Shown: positions 1-6,987 of the stretch, piece after piece
How the letters are laid out: each line of letters opens with the position of its first letter
How positions within the stretch are numbered: position 1 is the stretch's first letter
Assembly (NCBI GenBank): GCA_003166055.1
Contig: PMWR01000432.1
Span: forward strand, 1,203-10,456
Reading direction: 5' to 3'
DNA length: 9,254 nt
Source: Acidobacteriaceae bacterium
GTDB taxonomy: Bacteria; Acidobacteriota; Terriglobia; Terriglobales; Acidobacteriaceae
Program-made: the position numbers and the translations under genes
Notes under the pieces: generated by a model
Databases searched by the model: none
What the model was told of the DNA's origin: nothing
Seen by the model: only the letters and a program-made list of their open reading frames with translations

Positions 1-1400
1 GCGGCGGCGTTTACGACCAGTTGGCCGGCGGCTTTCATCGCTACAGCGTGGACGAGCGCTGGGTGGTTCCGCACTTCGAGAAGATGCTTTATGACAATAC
101 CGAGCTGCTGCGCAACTACGTGCACGGCTTCCAGAGCTTTGTCCGCCCGGATTTCCTGGAGACCGCGGTGGAGATTGTTCACTGGCTCGACGACTGGATG
201 ACGGATCGCGAACGGGGCGGGTTCTATGCATCGCAGGACGCCGACATCAATCTCGACGATGACGGCGACTACTTCACGTGGACGCTGGAAGAGGCGCGCG
301 CGGTGCTCGATCCCGCCGAACTTGAGGTAGCGGCGAGTTACTGGGACATTGGCGAACTGGGCGATATGCACCACAACCCGGCGAAGAACGTGCTCCATGT
401 GAACAGAACGCTGGCTGAAGTTGCCGAGGCAGCGGGCAAGAAAGAAGATGAACTGCGGTCGCTGCTTGATTCCGCGCGGCGTAAGCTGCTGGCGGCGCGG
501 CGGCTTCGCCCCACTCCATTCATCGACGAGACTCTCTATACCGGCTGGAATGCGATGGCCATACGGGCGTACCTGGAGACGGCGCGGGTGCTGCGCATGG
601 ATTCGGCGTGGGAGTTTGCGCTGCGCACGCTGGATCGCCTGCTGGGCGGAGCGTGGGACGGGGCTGAAACGCTCAATCACGTGATTGCCTATCCGCGCGG
701 AGTCGAGCCTACGGAAAAAGTTGCCGGCACGCTCGACGATTACGCCTTTACCGTGCATGCCTGTGTCGACGGCTGGCTGGCCAGCGGAGAGATGCGGTAC
801 TATCACGCGGCGGTCAAGCTGGCCGATGCGATGATTGCGCGCTTCTATGACCGCACCGCCGGAGCGTTCTACGATACAGCCGCCCCGGAGGACGGCGCGA
901 TGCCGCTGGGAGCACTGGGCGCGCGCCGCAAGCCGCTGCAGGACACGCCCACGCCGGCCGGCAATCCCAGCGCCGCATCCGCACTGCTGCGGCTTGAAGC
1001 GCTCAATGGCCGCGCGGACTATCGCGAGATCGCCGAAGATACGCTTGACTCGTTTGCCGGGATTGTCGAGCATTTTGGCCTGTATGCGGGCACGTATGGG
1101 CTGGCGCTGGAGCGCATGCTGCTCGACCCGGTGCAGGTTGTCGTGGTCGGGTCCGGCCCCGAAGCAGCGCGCCTGGAAGCGCTGGCCGTCGCGCGATTCG
1201 CCATCAACAAGACGGTGATGCGCATTGCACCTTTTCGACTGGTTCCCGGCGGCGTCCCGGAAGTTCTGGCTGAGACACTGCTCAAGATTCAGCCCCCGGT
1301 TGGAGTTGAGGCCTGGGCGCTGATTTGCCTGGGGCGCGCTTGCCTGCCTCCCATCACCACCACAGAGGCAATGCTTGAGGCTTTGGAGCCGTCCGTCTAA
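1..1400 (+). CDS. DUF255/YyaL-family protein (SPATA20-like), 5' truncated by window edge
   Basis: This is the C-terminal 465 residues of a protein whose family is usually about 650-700 residues. The reading frame is already open at base 3 and ends at TAA 1398-1400, so the true start lies outside the window. The first visible residues, GGVYDQLAGGFHRYSVDERW followed by VVPHFEKMLYDN, are the hallmark of the DUF255/YyaL family (human SPATA20). In this family an N-terminal thioredoxin-like domain, missing here, precedes an (alpha/alpha)6-barrel resembling N-acylglucosamine 2-epimerases and six-hairpin glycosidases. Further family motifs are GGFYASQDAD, TGWNAMAIRAY, GTLDDYAFTVHACVDGWL and TPTPAGNPSAASALLRL. 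Biochemical function is not established for bacterial members, so I give no reaction. It reads towards the sensor gene at 1634, separated by a hairpin. No frameshift is visible. Family assignment is secure; role is unknown. Confidence 0.93.
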   Translation, partial: GGVYDQLAGGFHRYSVDERWVVPHFEKMLYDNTELLRNYVHGFQSFVRPDFLETAVEIVHWLDDWMTDRERGGFYASQDADINLDDDGDYFTWTLEEARAVLDPAELEVAASYWDIGELGDMHHNPAKNVLHVNRTLAEVAEAAGKKEDELRSLLDSARRKLLAARRLRPTPFIDETLYTGWNAMAIRAYLETARVLRMDSAWEFALRTLDRLLGGAWDGAETLNHVIAYPRGVEPTEKVAGTLDDYAFTVHACVDGWLASGEMRYYHAAVKLADAMIARFYDRTAGAFYDTAAPEDGAMPLGALGARRKPLQDTPTPAGNPSAASALLRLEALNGRADYREIAEDTLDSFAGIVEHFGLYAGTYGLALERMLLDPVQVVVVGSGPEAARLEALAVARFAINKTVMRIAPFRLVPGGVPEVLAETLLKIQPPVGVEAWALICLGRACLPPITTTEAMLEALEPSV

Positions 1401-1451
1401 CAAGAAACAGGACGGAGGATGGAAAAACCCGATGGCCGAGGGTTGAACTTT

Positions 1452-1493
1452 GTGCTCTCCCACCCATCGCAAAGGGCGCGATGGATGGGGCAC
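1452..1493. repeat. REP-like intergenic hairpin, possible terminator
   Basis: An almost perfect stem-loop. Bases 1459-1470 (CCCACCCATCGC) pair with 1478-1489 (GCGATGGATGGG) over 12 positions with one C-A mismatch, around a 7-base loop. GTGC 1452-1455 and GCAC 1490-1493 extend the stem beyond a small internal loop. It lies 52 bp after the stop of the DUF255 gene and about 140 bp before the sensor gene. No long U-tract follows, so an intrinsic terminator is possible but not canonical. The sequence, with GGATGGGGCACCC on one arm, resembles palindromic repeats I recall as dispersed in acidobacterial genomes; only a genome search would confirm copy number. The fold is seen directly; the function is inferred. 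Confidence 0.6.
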
Positions 1494-1527
1494 CCAGAGT
1501 TTCATCCTCCTGCGGGTTCAGAAAGTG

Positions 1528-1538
1528 CCAAAATTTGG
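1528..1538. repeat. Odd palindrome CCAAAATTTGG upstream of the sensor gene
   Basis: Arms CCAAA and TTTGG flank a single central base, about 95 bp before the start of the propeller-GGDEF gene. A longer relative with the same core, GGCCAAATTTTGGCC, lies 49 bp after that gene's stop. It could be a regulator site or part of a dispersed repeat. Nothing in the window identifies a cognate binding protein. Confidence 0.35.
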
Positions 1539-1621
1539 TCGTGATCCAGCAGGTAAATGTAGAACCTCCCTCAATTTGCCGCTAGAATCGGTGCCAGACG
1601 ATTCCAATTGGATCTCTTATC

Positions 1622-1629
1622 GGAGCGGG
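1622..1629 (+). promoter_or_regulatory. Ribosome binding site that decides the TTG start at 1634
   Basis: GGAGCGGG sits just ahead of TTG 1634; GGAG ends 8 bases before the codon. The frame is closed by TAG at 1583-1585, and no ATG or GTG occurs in frame between that stop and 1634. The first in-frame candidate with a good Shine-Dalgarno sequence is therefore the TTG. It also leaves a plausible signal peptide at the N-terminus. Confidence 0.6.
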
Positions 1630-1633
1630 CAGT

Positions 1634-4591
1634 TTGCTGCGAACCGGTTCAATTCGTGCATGGGCATGTTGCCTGGCGTTCGCGGCCGGCATTCAGGCGC
1701 AGGAGTACGTCTTTCACCCCTACCGCCAGTTCGAAGGGCTGGGGAACATGTCGATCGAGGGGATGACGACAGACCGTTCCGGGTTCATCTGGATGGGCAC
1801 AGAAAATGGAGTTTACCGGTTTCTCGGCTCGCGGTTTGAGAAGTATGGCCAGCAGCAGGGAATTCTCGATCGCGACATCCAGGACATTTACGCCGACCCC
1901 AACGGCACCGTCTGGGTGGGCACGGAAGAGAATCTCTACCGCTGGGACGGGCAGGGATTCCTGGCCGCCGGCAAGAGCCCCATTCATGTAGAGGAAGCGC
2001 AGCACATCGTCGCAGTGGACGCGCGTTCCCTGCTGGTGATTGACGGGTCCGAGGTCTATCGGCTGGAACACGATGCGCAGGGCGCGATGCTCGCGTATAC
2101 ACCTGTCTTTTCGGCTGCGCAGAGGTCGGCCATGCCGGAGCTTGGCGCACTTGTGAGCGTAAACGTGGTCGGCGACGGGCCCAGCAATCAGGTGGCGTGG
2201 GCGGGCTGCGGCAACCGACTTTGTTCCTGGCCGGTTGCACGCCCGGACATGGTCAGGGAATGGGGAATGGGCAAGGGTGTTCCCGAGACGAAGTGGCATT
2301 CCGTTTTTCTCGACCGCTCGGGCACACTGTGGGCGGCTGGGGAGCACCAGATGGTTGCTCTTTTGCGGGGAGCCGCTCGTTTTGTGGGTCGTAACCTTCC
2401 CGATCCCAATCTCGAGAGCGTTGTCCGGCAGATGTCGCTGATTGAGGATCGCGAAGGCCGCGTGCTCATTCCGTTTAAGAACGGTATAGCGCGATGGGAG
2501 GGAAACCACTGGCGATTGATTGGCTCCGCCAACGGACTGCGCAGCAACCACATCACCGGCATGGCTTTCGATTCGGCCGGCGACCTGTGGCTGGGCAGCC
2601 TGGGACGGGGACTCTACCACTGGATCGGCTACGAGGACTGGGAGGGGTGGGGCGAAGTTCAGGGCCTGCCTTCTCCTGTGGTTTGGACGGTGCTCCCAAC
2701 CCGTGTGGGCCGTGTGTTTGTTGGAACGGAAGAGGGACCGGGCTGGATCGATCCGCGCAGCGGAGCGGCAGGGCCACTCTTCACCGGACACTCCTGGACG
2801 TATGGCCAGGTCAGCACCATGGGCGCCGATCGTGACGGTTCACTCTGGGCCGGGACATTTTCCGGCAACGTGCTGCGCATCGACGAAAAGTCTGGCCGCA
2901 CTGTAGTGACAGGGCATATCCCGGCATTCATCCTCACCAGCTTCCAGGATTCGACTGGGCGCATCTTCTTTCCCACCAAAGCGGGGTTGTACATGCGGGC
3001 GGCGGATGCACTCGAATCCACGCCGCAGCGGGTCACAGCCCTTGATCCGTTGCTGGGGGTAGCGGCCCGCGTCGAAAAGGGCTGTGAAGCCTCCAATGGA
3101 GACTTATGGTTTCTGGGTGGGAACAAGATGTTGCGCTTCAAGGGTGGCGCCTGGACGGCGCCGCCGATCGACGGCCTCCCCAGTTTGCGCGGATCCCTGC
3201 TTTCAATGTCCTGTGCTCCGGATGGGGCATTCTGGGTTACCGGGGACGACGGGACCTGGCGATTGACCTTGAAGGGCGATCGCCTGCAGGCCGGGGCGCT
3301 GGAACTTCCAGCCGACTTTCGCGCCCTGGCGCCACTCGCGATCGAAGTCGACAAGCGCGGCTGGGTGTGGCTGGGCACCGACTCCGGGCTGGTGGTGTGG
3401 AACGGCAGTCACTGGCGTCACTTAAACCAGGAAAGCGGCCTGATCTGGAACGATGTGGACCAAGGGGGTTTCAGCATCAGTCCGGACGGTTCGATGTGGG
3501 TTGGCACCAGCGGCGGAGTGACTCACCTGCTGCATCCGGAGCGGATCTTCGACCCCTCGCCGATTACGGCCTCCGTCACCGCAGTCCGCAGGGGAGACGC
3601 CAACTTTGCCGGCGCCCAGGAGATCACACTGCCGTGGTCCTCCGTGCCGCTGCGCTTCCAAATCTCGTCTCCCGAGATGCGCAACCGCAGCGAGCTGGTC
3701 TTCCGCTATCGGATGAAGGGATTGCAGCCGGACTGGATCGAAGCTCCGGATGGGGTTGCCGTCTTCACCGCGCTTCCGCCCGGCGAATACACGTTAGAAG
3801 CAATGGCGCAGAACGCGGCACTCGATGCTTCTTCGTCGCCGGGGTTGTTCGATGTGAAGATTCTTCCGCCGTGGTGGCGGAACTGGTGGTTCCTTGTCCT
3901 CTGTGGCCTGGCTGCCCTTTTGCTGCTCATGCTGGTCGACCAGGCCCGTGCGCGCCACCTGCGCGCGCGGAGCCGAGAACTGGAAGACCTGGTTCGCAAG
4001 CGCACCAAGGAACTGGAGGACAGCCGTGAGCAGTTGCGCATCCAGGCCACCCACGACGGGTTGACTGGATTGTTCAATCGCGTCGCAGTTCTGCGCGCCC
4101 TGACGGCGGAGATTGACCGCGCCTGCCGCAAAGGATCTTTCATGGTGGTTGCGCTGGTGGACCTGGACCACTTCAAGCGCGTCAACGACGCCTATGGGCA
4201 CCTGGCAGGGGATGACGCATTGCGCTGGTTTGCCGCCGCGGTCGCCGCCGCCATTCGTCCCTATGACCACGCAGGACGCTACGGCGGAGAAGAGTTCCTG
4301 CTGATTCTGAACGATATACCATCAGAGTTTGTCGAACACAGGCTGGCCACGCTGCACGGTTCCATCTCAAATCTGCAGGTGCGCGCGCGTGAATCCGAGT
4401 TCAAGGTCAACTGCAGCCTGGGCGCAACTCTGTTTAACCCGTCGAAGGGGCCGGCTGCGGCTGAAGCCCTGCTGGCGGTTGCCGATCATGCCCTTTATGC
4501 GGCCAAAGCGACGGGACGGAACCGTGTTGTTCTGCTTGATTCGAATTGTCTCGACGACTGGGATGGAGCCGCGGTTCCACCGCCGGACTGA
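1634..4591 (+). CDS. Membrane sensor diguanylate cyclase: periplasmic beta-propeller, Y_Y_Y, GGDEF
   Basis: A 985-residue one-component signalling protein expected to condense two GTP into c-di-GMP in response to a periplasmic cue. In order: signal peptide at residues 1-22 (hydrophobic ACCLAFAAGIQA); propeller repeats at about 35-640 with at least ten W-x-G-T-type blade motifs, first near 50-63 (GFIWMGTENGVYRF) and last near 619-630; Y_Y_Y domain at about 680-745 (FRYRMKGLQPDW, LPPGEYTLEAMAQN) ending in PPWW; membrane helix at about 751-768; charged coiled coil at 771-805; GGDEF domain at about 805-965. Active-site residues are present: GGEEF 884-888, D843, N851 and D860. The product-inhibition I-site RPYD 875-878 lies exactly five residues before GGEEF. 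There is no H-box, kinase ATPase, receiver or EAL domain. Starts at TTG with a good RBS. The ligand cannot be read from sequence. Its neighbours suggest no operon: the gene upstream is separated by a hairpin, the one downstream is convergent. Confidence 0.93.
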   Translation: MLRTGSIRAWACCLAFAAGIQAQEYVFHPYRQFEGLGNMSIEGMTTDRSGFIWMGTENGVYRFLGSRFEKYGQQQGILDRDIQDIYADPNGTVWVGTEENLYRWDGQGFLAAGKSPIHVEEAQHIVAVDARSLLVIDGSEVYRLEHDAQGAMLAYTPVFSAAQRSAMPELGALVSVNVVGDGPSNQVAWAGCGNRLCSWPVARPDMVREWGMGKGVPETKWHSVFLDRSGTLWAAGEHQMVALLRGAARFVGRNLPDPNLESVVRQMSLIEDREGRVLIPFKNGIARWEGNHWRLIGSANGLRSNHITGMAFDSAGDLWLGSLGRGLYHWIGYEDWEGWGEVQGLPSPVVWTVLPTRVGRVFVGTEEGPGWIDPRSGAAGPLFTGHSWTYGQVSTMGADRDGSLWAGTFSGNVLRIDEKSGRTVVTGHIPAFILTSFQDSTGRIFFPTKAGLYMRAADALESTPQRVTALDPLLGVAARVEKGCEASNGDLWFLGGNKMLRFKGGAWTAPPIDGLPSLRGSLLSMSCAPDGAFWVTGDDGTWRLTLKGDRLQAGALELPADFRALAPLAIEVDKRGWVWLGTDSGLVVWNGSHWRHLNQESGLIWNDVDQGGFSISPDGSMWVGTSGGVTHLLHPERIFDPSPITASVTAVRRGDANFAGAQEITLPWSSVPLRFQISSPEMRNRSELVFRYRMKGLQPDWIEAPDGVAVFTALPPGEYTLEAMAQNAALDASSSPGLFDVKILPPWWRNWWFLVLCGLAALLLLMLVDQARARHLRARSRELEDLVRKRTKELEDSREQLRIQATHDGLTGLFNRVAVLRALTAEIDRACRKGSFMVVALVDLDHFKRVNDAYGHLAGDDALRWFAAAVAAAIRPYDHAGRYGGEEFLLILNDIPSEFVEHRLATLHGSISNLQVRARESEFKVNCSLGATLFNPSKGPAAAEALLAVADHALYAAKATGRNRVVLLDSNCLDDWDGAAVPPPD

Positions 4592-4620
4592 TCCAATTCT
4601 TCAGGGTTGGTTGGAGGGGC

Positions 4621-4790
4621 TAAGCAGGCTGCGGAAATAGGCCAAATTTTGGCCGAAATCCCTCACAAACATACCTCATGTGCTGAAGCCCTGGTTCATT
4701 CAATTGGCTTTATGCCGTGGATAAATCCCGGGCCTACCGTCCGAAGGAGTTTCTCCGCAGCCTATAAATCCCGACTCTTTCTATTGGCTT
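4621..4790. repeat. Mosaic of inverted and direct repeats in the convergent gap
   Basis: AGGCTGCGGA (4626-4635) is repeated inverted as TCCGCAGCCT (4754-4763), 118 bp away. GGG lies outside both arms at a matching offset of six bases. Inside and beside the pair are two direct repeats: ATAAATCCCG at 4721-4730 and 4764-4773, and ATTGGCTT at 4703-4710 and 4783-4790. A small GGAG-TTT-CTCC hairpin lies at 4746-4756. There is no transposase and no convincing gene. The whole 4592-4882 gap separates two convergent genes. The arrangement resembles a small non-coding dispersed element or the overlap of two such elements. Repeats are seen directly; mobility is inference. Confidence 0.5.
4640..4654. repeat. 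15-bp palindrome GGCCAAATTTTGGCC
   Basis: Arms GGCCAAA and TTTGGCC flank one central T, 49 bp after the stop of the sensor diguanylate cyclase gene. In RNA it could form a 6-bp stem with a 3-base loop, but no U-run follows, so it is a poor intrinsic terminator. It shares the CCAAA-N-TTTGG core with the palindrome at 1528-1538 on the other side of the same gene. Confidence 0.45.
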
Positions 4791-4798
4791 GATCAGGT

Positions 4799-4839
4799 CC
4801 CTTCGACTACGCTCAGGGCAAGCTCTGAAGTCGTGCCCT
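4799..4839. repeat. Dispersed-repeat-like segment with stem-loop
   Basis: CCCTTCGACTACGCTCAGGG occupies 4799-4818. This 20-mer matches from memory a sequence seen between genes in many unrelated bacterial genomes; I could not search to confirm. AGGGCA 4815-4820 pairs with TGCCCT 4834-4839 around a 13-base loop and is followed by TTTCG. The stem-loop lies between the ends of two convergent genes, where it could help stop transcription from either side. The pairing is seen; the role is inferred. Confidence 0.4.
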
Positions 4840-4882
4840 TTCGCGCATCCGCATTGAAATGTGGTCTTTCAGCAAGCTGTTT

Positions 4883-5458
4883 TTAGAACTTCCAGACCAA
4901 TCCGCTGGAGAGGCGGCCGAAGTTGGTGGGGAGGCCGGGAATCCGGTAGGGGACTTCCGTATGTGGGTATTGGAGGGCAAAGTAGGAGTACTGATAGCCG
5001 GCGCTGACCCGAAAGGCGATGCGGCGGGTGAGGGGCGTGTCGAATCCGCCCCCGACGAGGGACGCAAAGGACGCCGTTTGGCCGATGGCGTTGCCGGCAG
5101 CCCAGGTCTGGTTGGCGCCGCCTTCTCCTATCAATGCTTCGGCGTAAATGGCTTCTTTTCGAATATGCACGGAGTATTGGCCGCCGGCGAAGATGAAGTA
5201 CGGGTGTTGCGGAGCGCCGAGGTTGGTTCCGCGGTAGGACGCGAAGTCGACTTTGAAGCGCAGGCGGCGCCAGGGGGGGACGGCCAGGGAGGCATCGAAT
5301 CCGCTGAGTCCCTGGTGGTATCCGGTTACACCGTTGAGGGAGTTGGACAGGAAACTGTAGCCGCCGTAGAGCTGAAAGCGCCTGGGGGCGTCCGATTGTG
5401 CGAACAGGGCGGAAGACAAGCAAAGCACGGTTGCGAGCACGAGAAGTCGAGAGGGCAT
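4883..5458 (-). CDS. Small outer-membrane beta-barrel protein
   Basis: A 191-residue exported protein. The signal peptide is clear: MPSRLLVLATVLCLSSALFA, with cleavage likely after ALFA or AQ. The mature part is built of short alternating amphipathic strands rich in aromatic residues and glycine (RFQLYGGYSFLSN, PYFIFAGGQYSVHI, FRVSAGYQYSYFAL) and ends in LVWKF. A terminal phenylalanine is the usual recognition signal for outer-membrane barrel assembly. It resembles the generic OmpA/OmpW-like barrel fold; no substrate or partner can be named. I chose ATG 5456-5458 because GAGG lies 6 bases upstream and the signal peptide starts there. The frame is open 28 codons further up, but that extension has no RBS and would bury the signal peptide. 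It lies 101 bp downstream of the thioredoxin/TIGR03435 gene on the same strand. It may be cotranscribed, or use its own promoter: TAATAT at 5492-5487 on this strand is a possible -10, but no good -35 is visible. Confidence 0.8.
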   Translation of the reverse strand: MPSRLLVLATVLCLSSALFAQSDAPRRFQLYGGYSFLSNSLNGVTGYHQGLSGFDASLAVPPWRRLRFKVDFASYRGTNLGAPQHPYFIFAGGQYSVHIRKEAIYAEALIGEGGANQTWAAGNAIGQTASFASLVGGGFDTPLTRRIAFRVSAGYQYSYFALQYPHTEVPYRIPGLPTNFGRLSSGLVWKF

Positions 5459-5559
5459 GCGGGACCTCGGGTTCGGTAGTCTTTCCATATTACTTGTTTG
5501 GTTGGTTATTTGGGAGACAGCTCGCGAGCGATTCCTGGTCACGGATGGCGAAGCAGGGT

Positions 5560-6909
5560 CTATTGTCTGGGAACGGCGATGGATTGGACTTGCTGTCCGG
5601 GGACGAGGGCGGGCTTGTCGGGTTGACCAGGTTGATTCGCGGCTTTTGCGGGCGATGGGTTCGGGTCCGGAAGGGGATCGAGGACAATGCGGTCAATGCT
5701 GCGGCGGGCTTTGACGAGGGTGAGGCCGAGATTGGCTTCGAGAGCGGCTTTGATGGCGTCGGCGTCGCCTTTGGGGAGATCGAGGGTGGCATCGAATTCG
5801 CCGGGAATGGCGGTTTCATTGACGACCGGGGCTCCGAGGGCTTCTTCAAGGCGGGGAGCGAAACCGTCGAGAGAGGTCTTGACCATGGTGAGTTTATTGT
5901 TCATTTGGTTGTAGAAGCAGATGCTTCCATGCTGGGACGCGGTGGGACTGAGCAGGGTGGCGGCTTTGGAAGTGGCTTGCAGTACCCAAGCATCTTCTTC
6001 GGTGGCGACGTGGCTGAGCTTCATGTTGCCGACTGAGGCAAGGGCGAGTTGCGTGGCGGGGGCGATATCAGAGAGGCTGGAGTTGGGCAGGCTGATACGC
6101 AGGGAGTATTTTGCAGAGGGTACCGCGCCGTGGAAAATGAGGCGGCTCTTGGGAACGCCGGCGATCATCTGGTAGAGCAGCGGGAGGGGGCCGTCTTTGA
6201 CGTCATAGTAGTAGCCCGAGCCGTCGCTGCGGATGTGCATCGTGATGGAGAATTGCCCATCGGGGTCGCCGGGCCAGATGGAGATCTCGAAGAGGGGGCG
6301 AATGGTTTTGGTGTCGGCAGAGGCTGACGGATCGGCTGCTGCCGCCTTGGCTTGCTGAAGGATTCTGTCGCGGACGGCGGCTTCCTTGTCTTCTGGAAAG
6401 GCGACGGGTTTGCCGGCGGCGAGGGAGAGCAACTGATCGCCGGTGATGAGGTCGGCGTTGAGCGAGGCGGCGACGCGGCCTTCCGTGTCAACGACGATGG
6501 CGGTGGGGCGGAGCTGGGCGCTGTAGCTTTCGAAGAGCTTTGCTTTGGGGTCGACGAGGCCAACCCAGCCGGCGATGGGCTTTTTTGCGAGGAAGGCTTT
6601 GACCACGGCGGGGTCTTCGTCGTCGATGGAGATGAACTGCACGTTCGAGGCGGCGACCGAGGCGGCGAGCGCGTTGAGGTGAGGAATCTCGGCAATGCAC
6701 GGCGCGCACCAGGTGGCCCAGAATTCAAGGACGACAACTTTGCCGTGGAGGGAGGGCCAATCGGTCTTTGTGCCTTCAGGAGCGCCGTAAAGCTGCGTGA
6801 AAGCGAGCGGGGGCGCGGGCTGACCGACGGCGGGAGAGGCGGCGCGGGCTGGGAGAGAGCAAGCGAGGGAAAGAAATGCGGCGATGGCGCAGAGGCGGTT
6901 CAGTTGCAT
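5560..6909 (-). CDS. Exported TlpA/ResA-like thioredoxin fused to TIGR03435-type domain
   Basis: 449 residues in two parts. Residues 1-23 are a signal peptide (AIAAFLSLACSLPARA). Residues about 27-170 are a TlpA/ResA/AhpC-TSA-like thioredoxin domain with FWATWCAPC, redox cysteines C68 and C71, and the likely cis-proline P135 in LRPTAIVVD. This implies a periplasmic thiol-disulfide reductase or peroxiredoxin-like role. From about 200 to 415 the sequence follows the TIGR03435 family, ending with its typical block: APVVNETAIPGEFDATLDLP, then AIKAALEANLGLTLVKAR and IDRIVLDPL (family form: VVDKTGL-G-YDF ... LQEQLGLKLE ... VLVIDH). TIGR03435 is a paralogous family expanded in Acidobacteria with no known function. 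The C-terminal 35 residues are Pro/Gln-rich and probably disordered. ATG 6909 has GGAG 7 bases upstream. It is divergent from nifJ and followed by the barrel gene. The thioredoxin assignment is very secure, the TIGR03435 call good. Confidence 0.88.
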   Translation of the reverse strand: MQLNRLCAIAAFLSLACSLPARAASPAVGQPAPPLAFTQLYGAPEGTKTDWPSLHGKVVVLEFWATWCAPCIAEIPHLNALAASVAASNVQFISIDDEDPAVVKAFLAKKPIAGWVGLVDPKAKLFESYSAQLRPTAIVVDTEGRVAASLNADLITGDQLLSLAAGKPVAFPEDKEAAVRDRILQQAKAAAADPSASADTKTIRPLFEISIWPGDPDGQFSITMHIRSDGSGYYYDVKDGPLPLLYQMIAGVPKSRLIFHGAVPSAKYSLRISLPNSSLSDIAPATQLALASVGNMKLSHVATEEDAWVLQATSKAATLLSPTASQHGSICFYNQMNNKLTMVKTSLDGFAPRLEEALGAPVVNETAIPGEFDATLDLPKGDADAIKAALEANLGLTLVKARRSIDRIVLDPLPDPNPSPAKAANQPGQPDKPALVPGQQVQSIAVPRQ

Positions 6910-6987
6910 CTGGGGTCTCCAGAAACATTAGACACCACCGTGAGGAAGCAAGTGAGCGTCCGTTGCACGGGCATAGGCAGTCAGCAA

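Noticed and set aside
1450..1839. 129-codon open frame starting in the hairpin
   Set aside because: Begins within the palindromic repeat and overlaps the start of the well-supported sensor gene in another frame.
1649..2791. 380-codon open frame on the minus strand
   Set aside because: Lies wholly inside the propeller coding region in antisense, has no recognisable domains and an Arg/His/Pro-rich composition typical of high-GC shadow frames.
1634..4591. Hybrid histidine kinase call suggested by propeller and Y_Y_Y domains
   Set aside because: The C-terminus has GGEEF, the RPYD I-site and DGLTGLFNR, and no H-box, ATPase or receiver motifs.
4607..4792. 61-codon open frame in the convergent gap
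   Set aside because: Runs straight through the inverted and direct repeats, lacks a clear RBS and shows no protein-like pattern. Likely a chance reading of repeat DNA.
4870..4884. CAGCAAGCTG followed by TTTTT, terminator-like
   Set aside because: The stem is only 3-4 bp with a 2-4 base loop and overlaps the stop of the barrel gene; too weak to call.
5520..5529. GCTCGCGAGC palindrome between the two minus-strand genes
   Set aside because: A 10-bp GC-rich palindrome is expected by chance in this composition and no U-run follows on the minus strand.
5459..5542. 28-residue N-terminal extension of the barrel protein
   Set aside because: No RBS at the upstream starts and the extension would place a hydrophilic segment before the signal peptide; ATG 5458 has GAGG at correct distance.
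5398..6036. 212-codon open frame on the plus strand
   Set aside because: Antisense to the barrel and thioredoxin-fusion genes, both supported by signal peptides and motifs; the frame shows only Gly/Glu-rich shadow composition.
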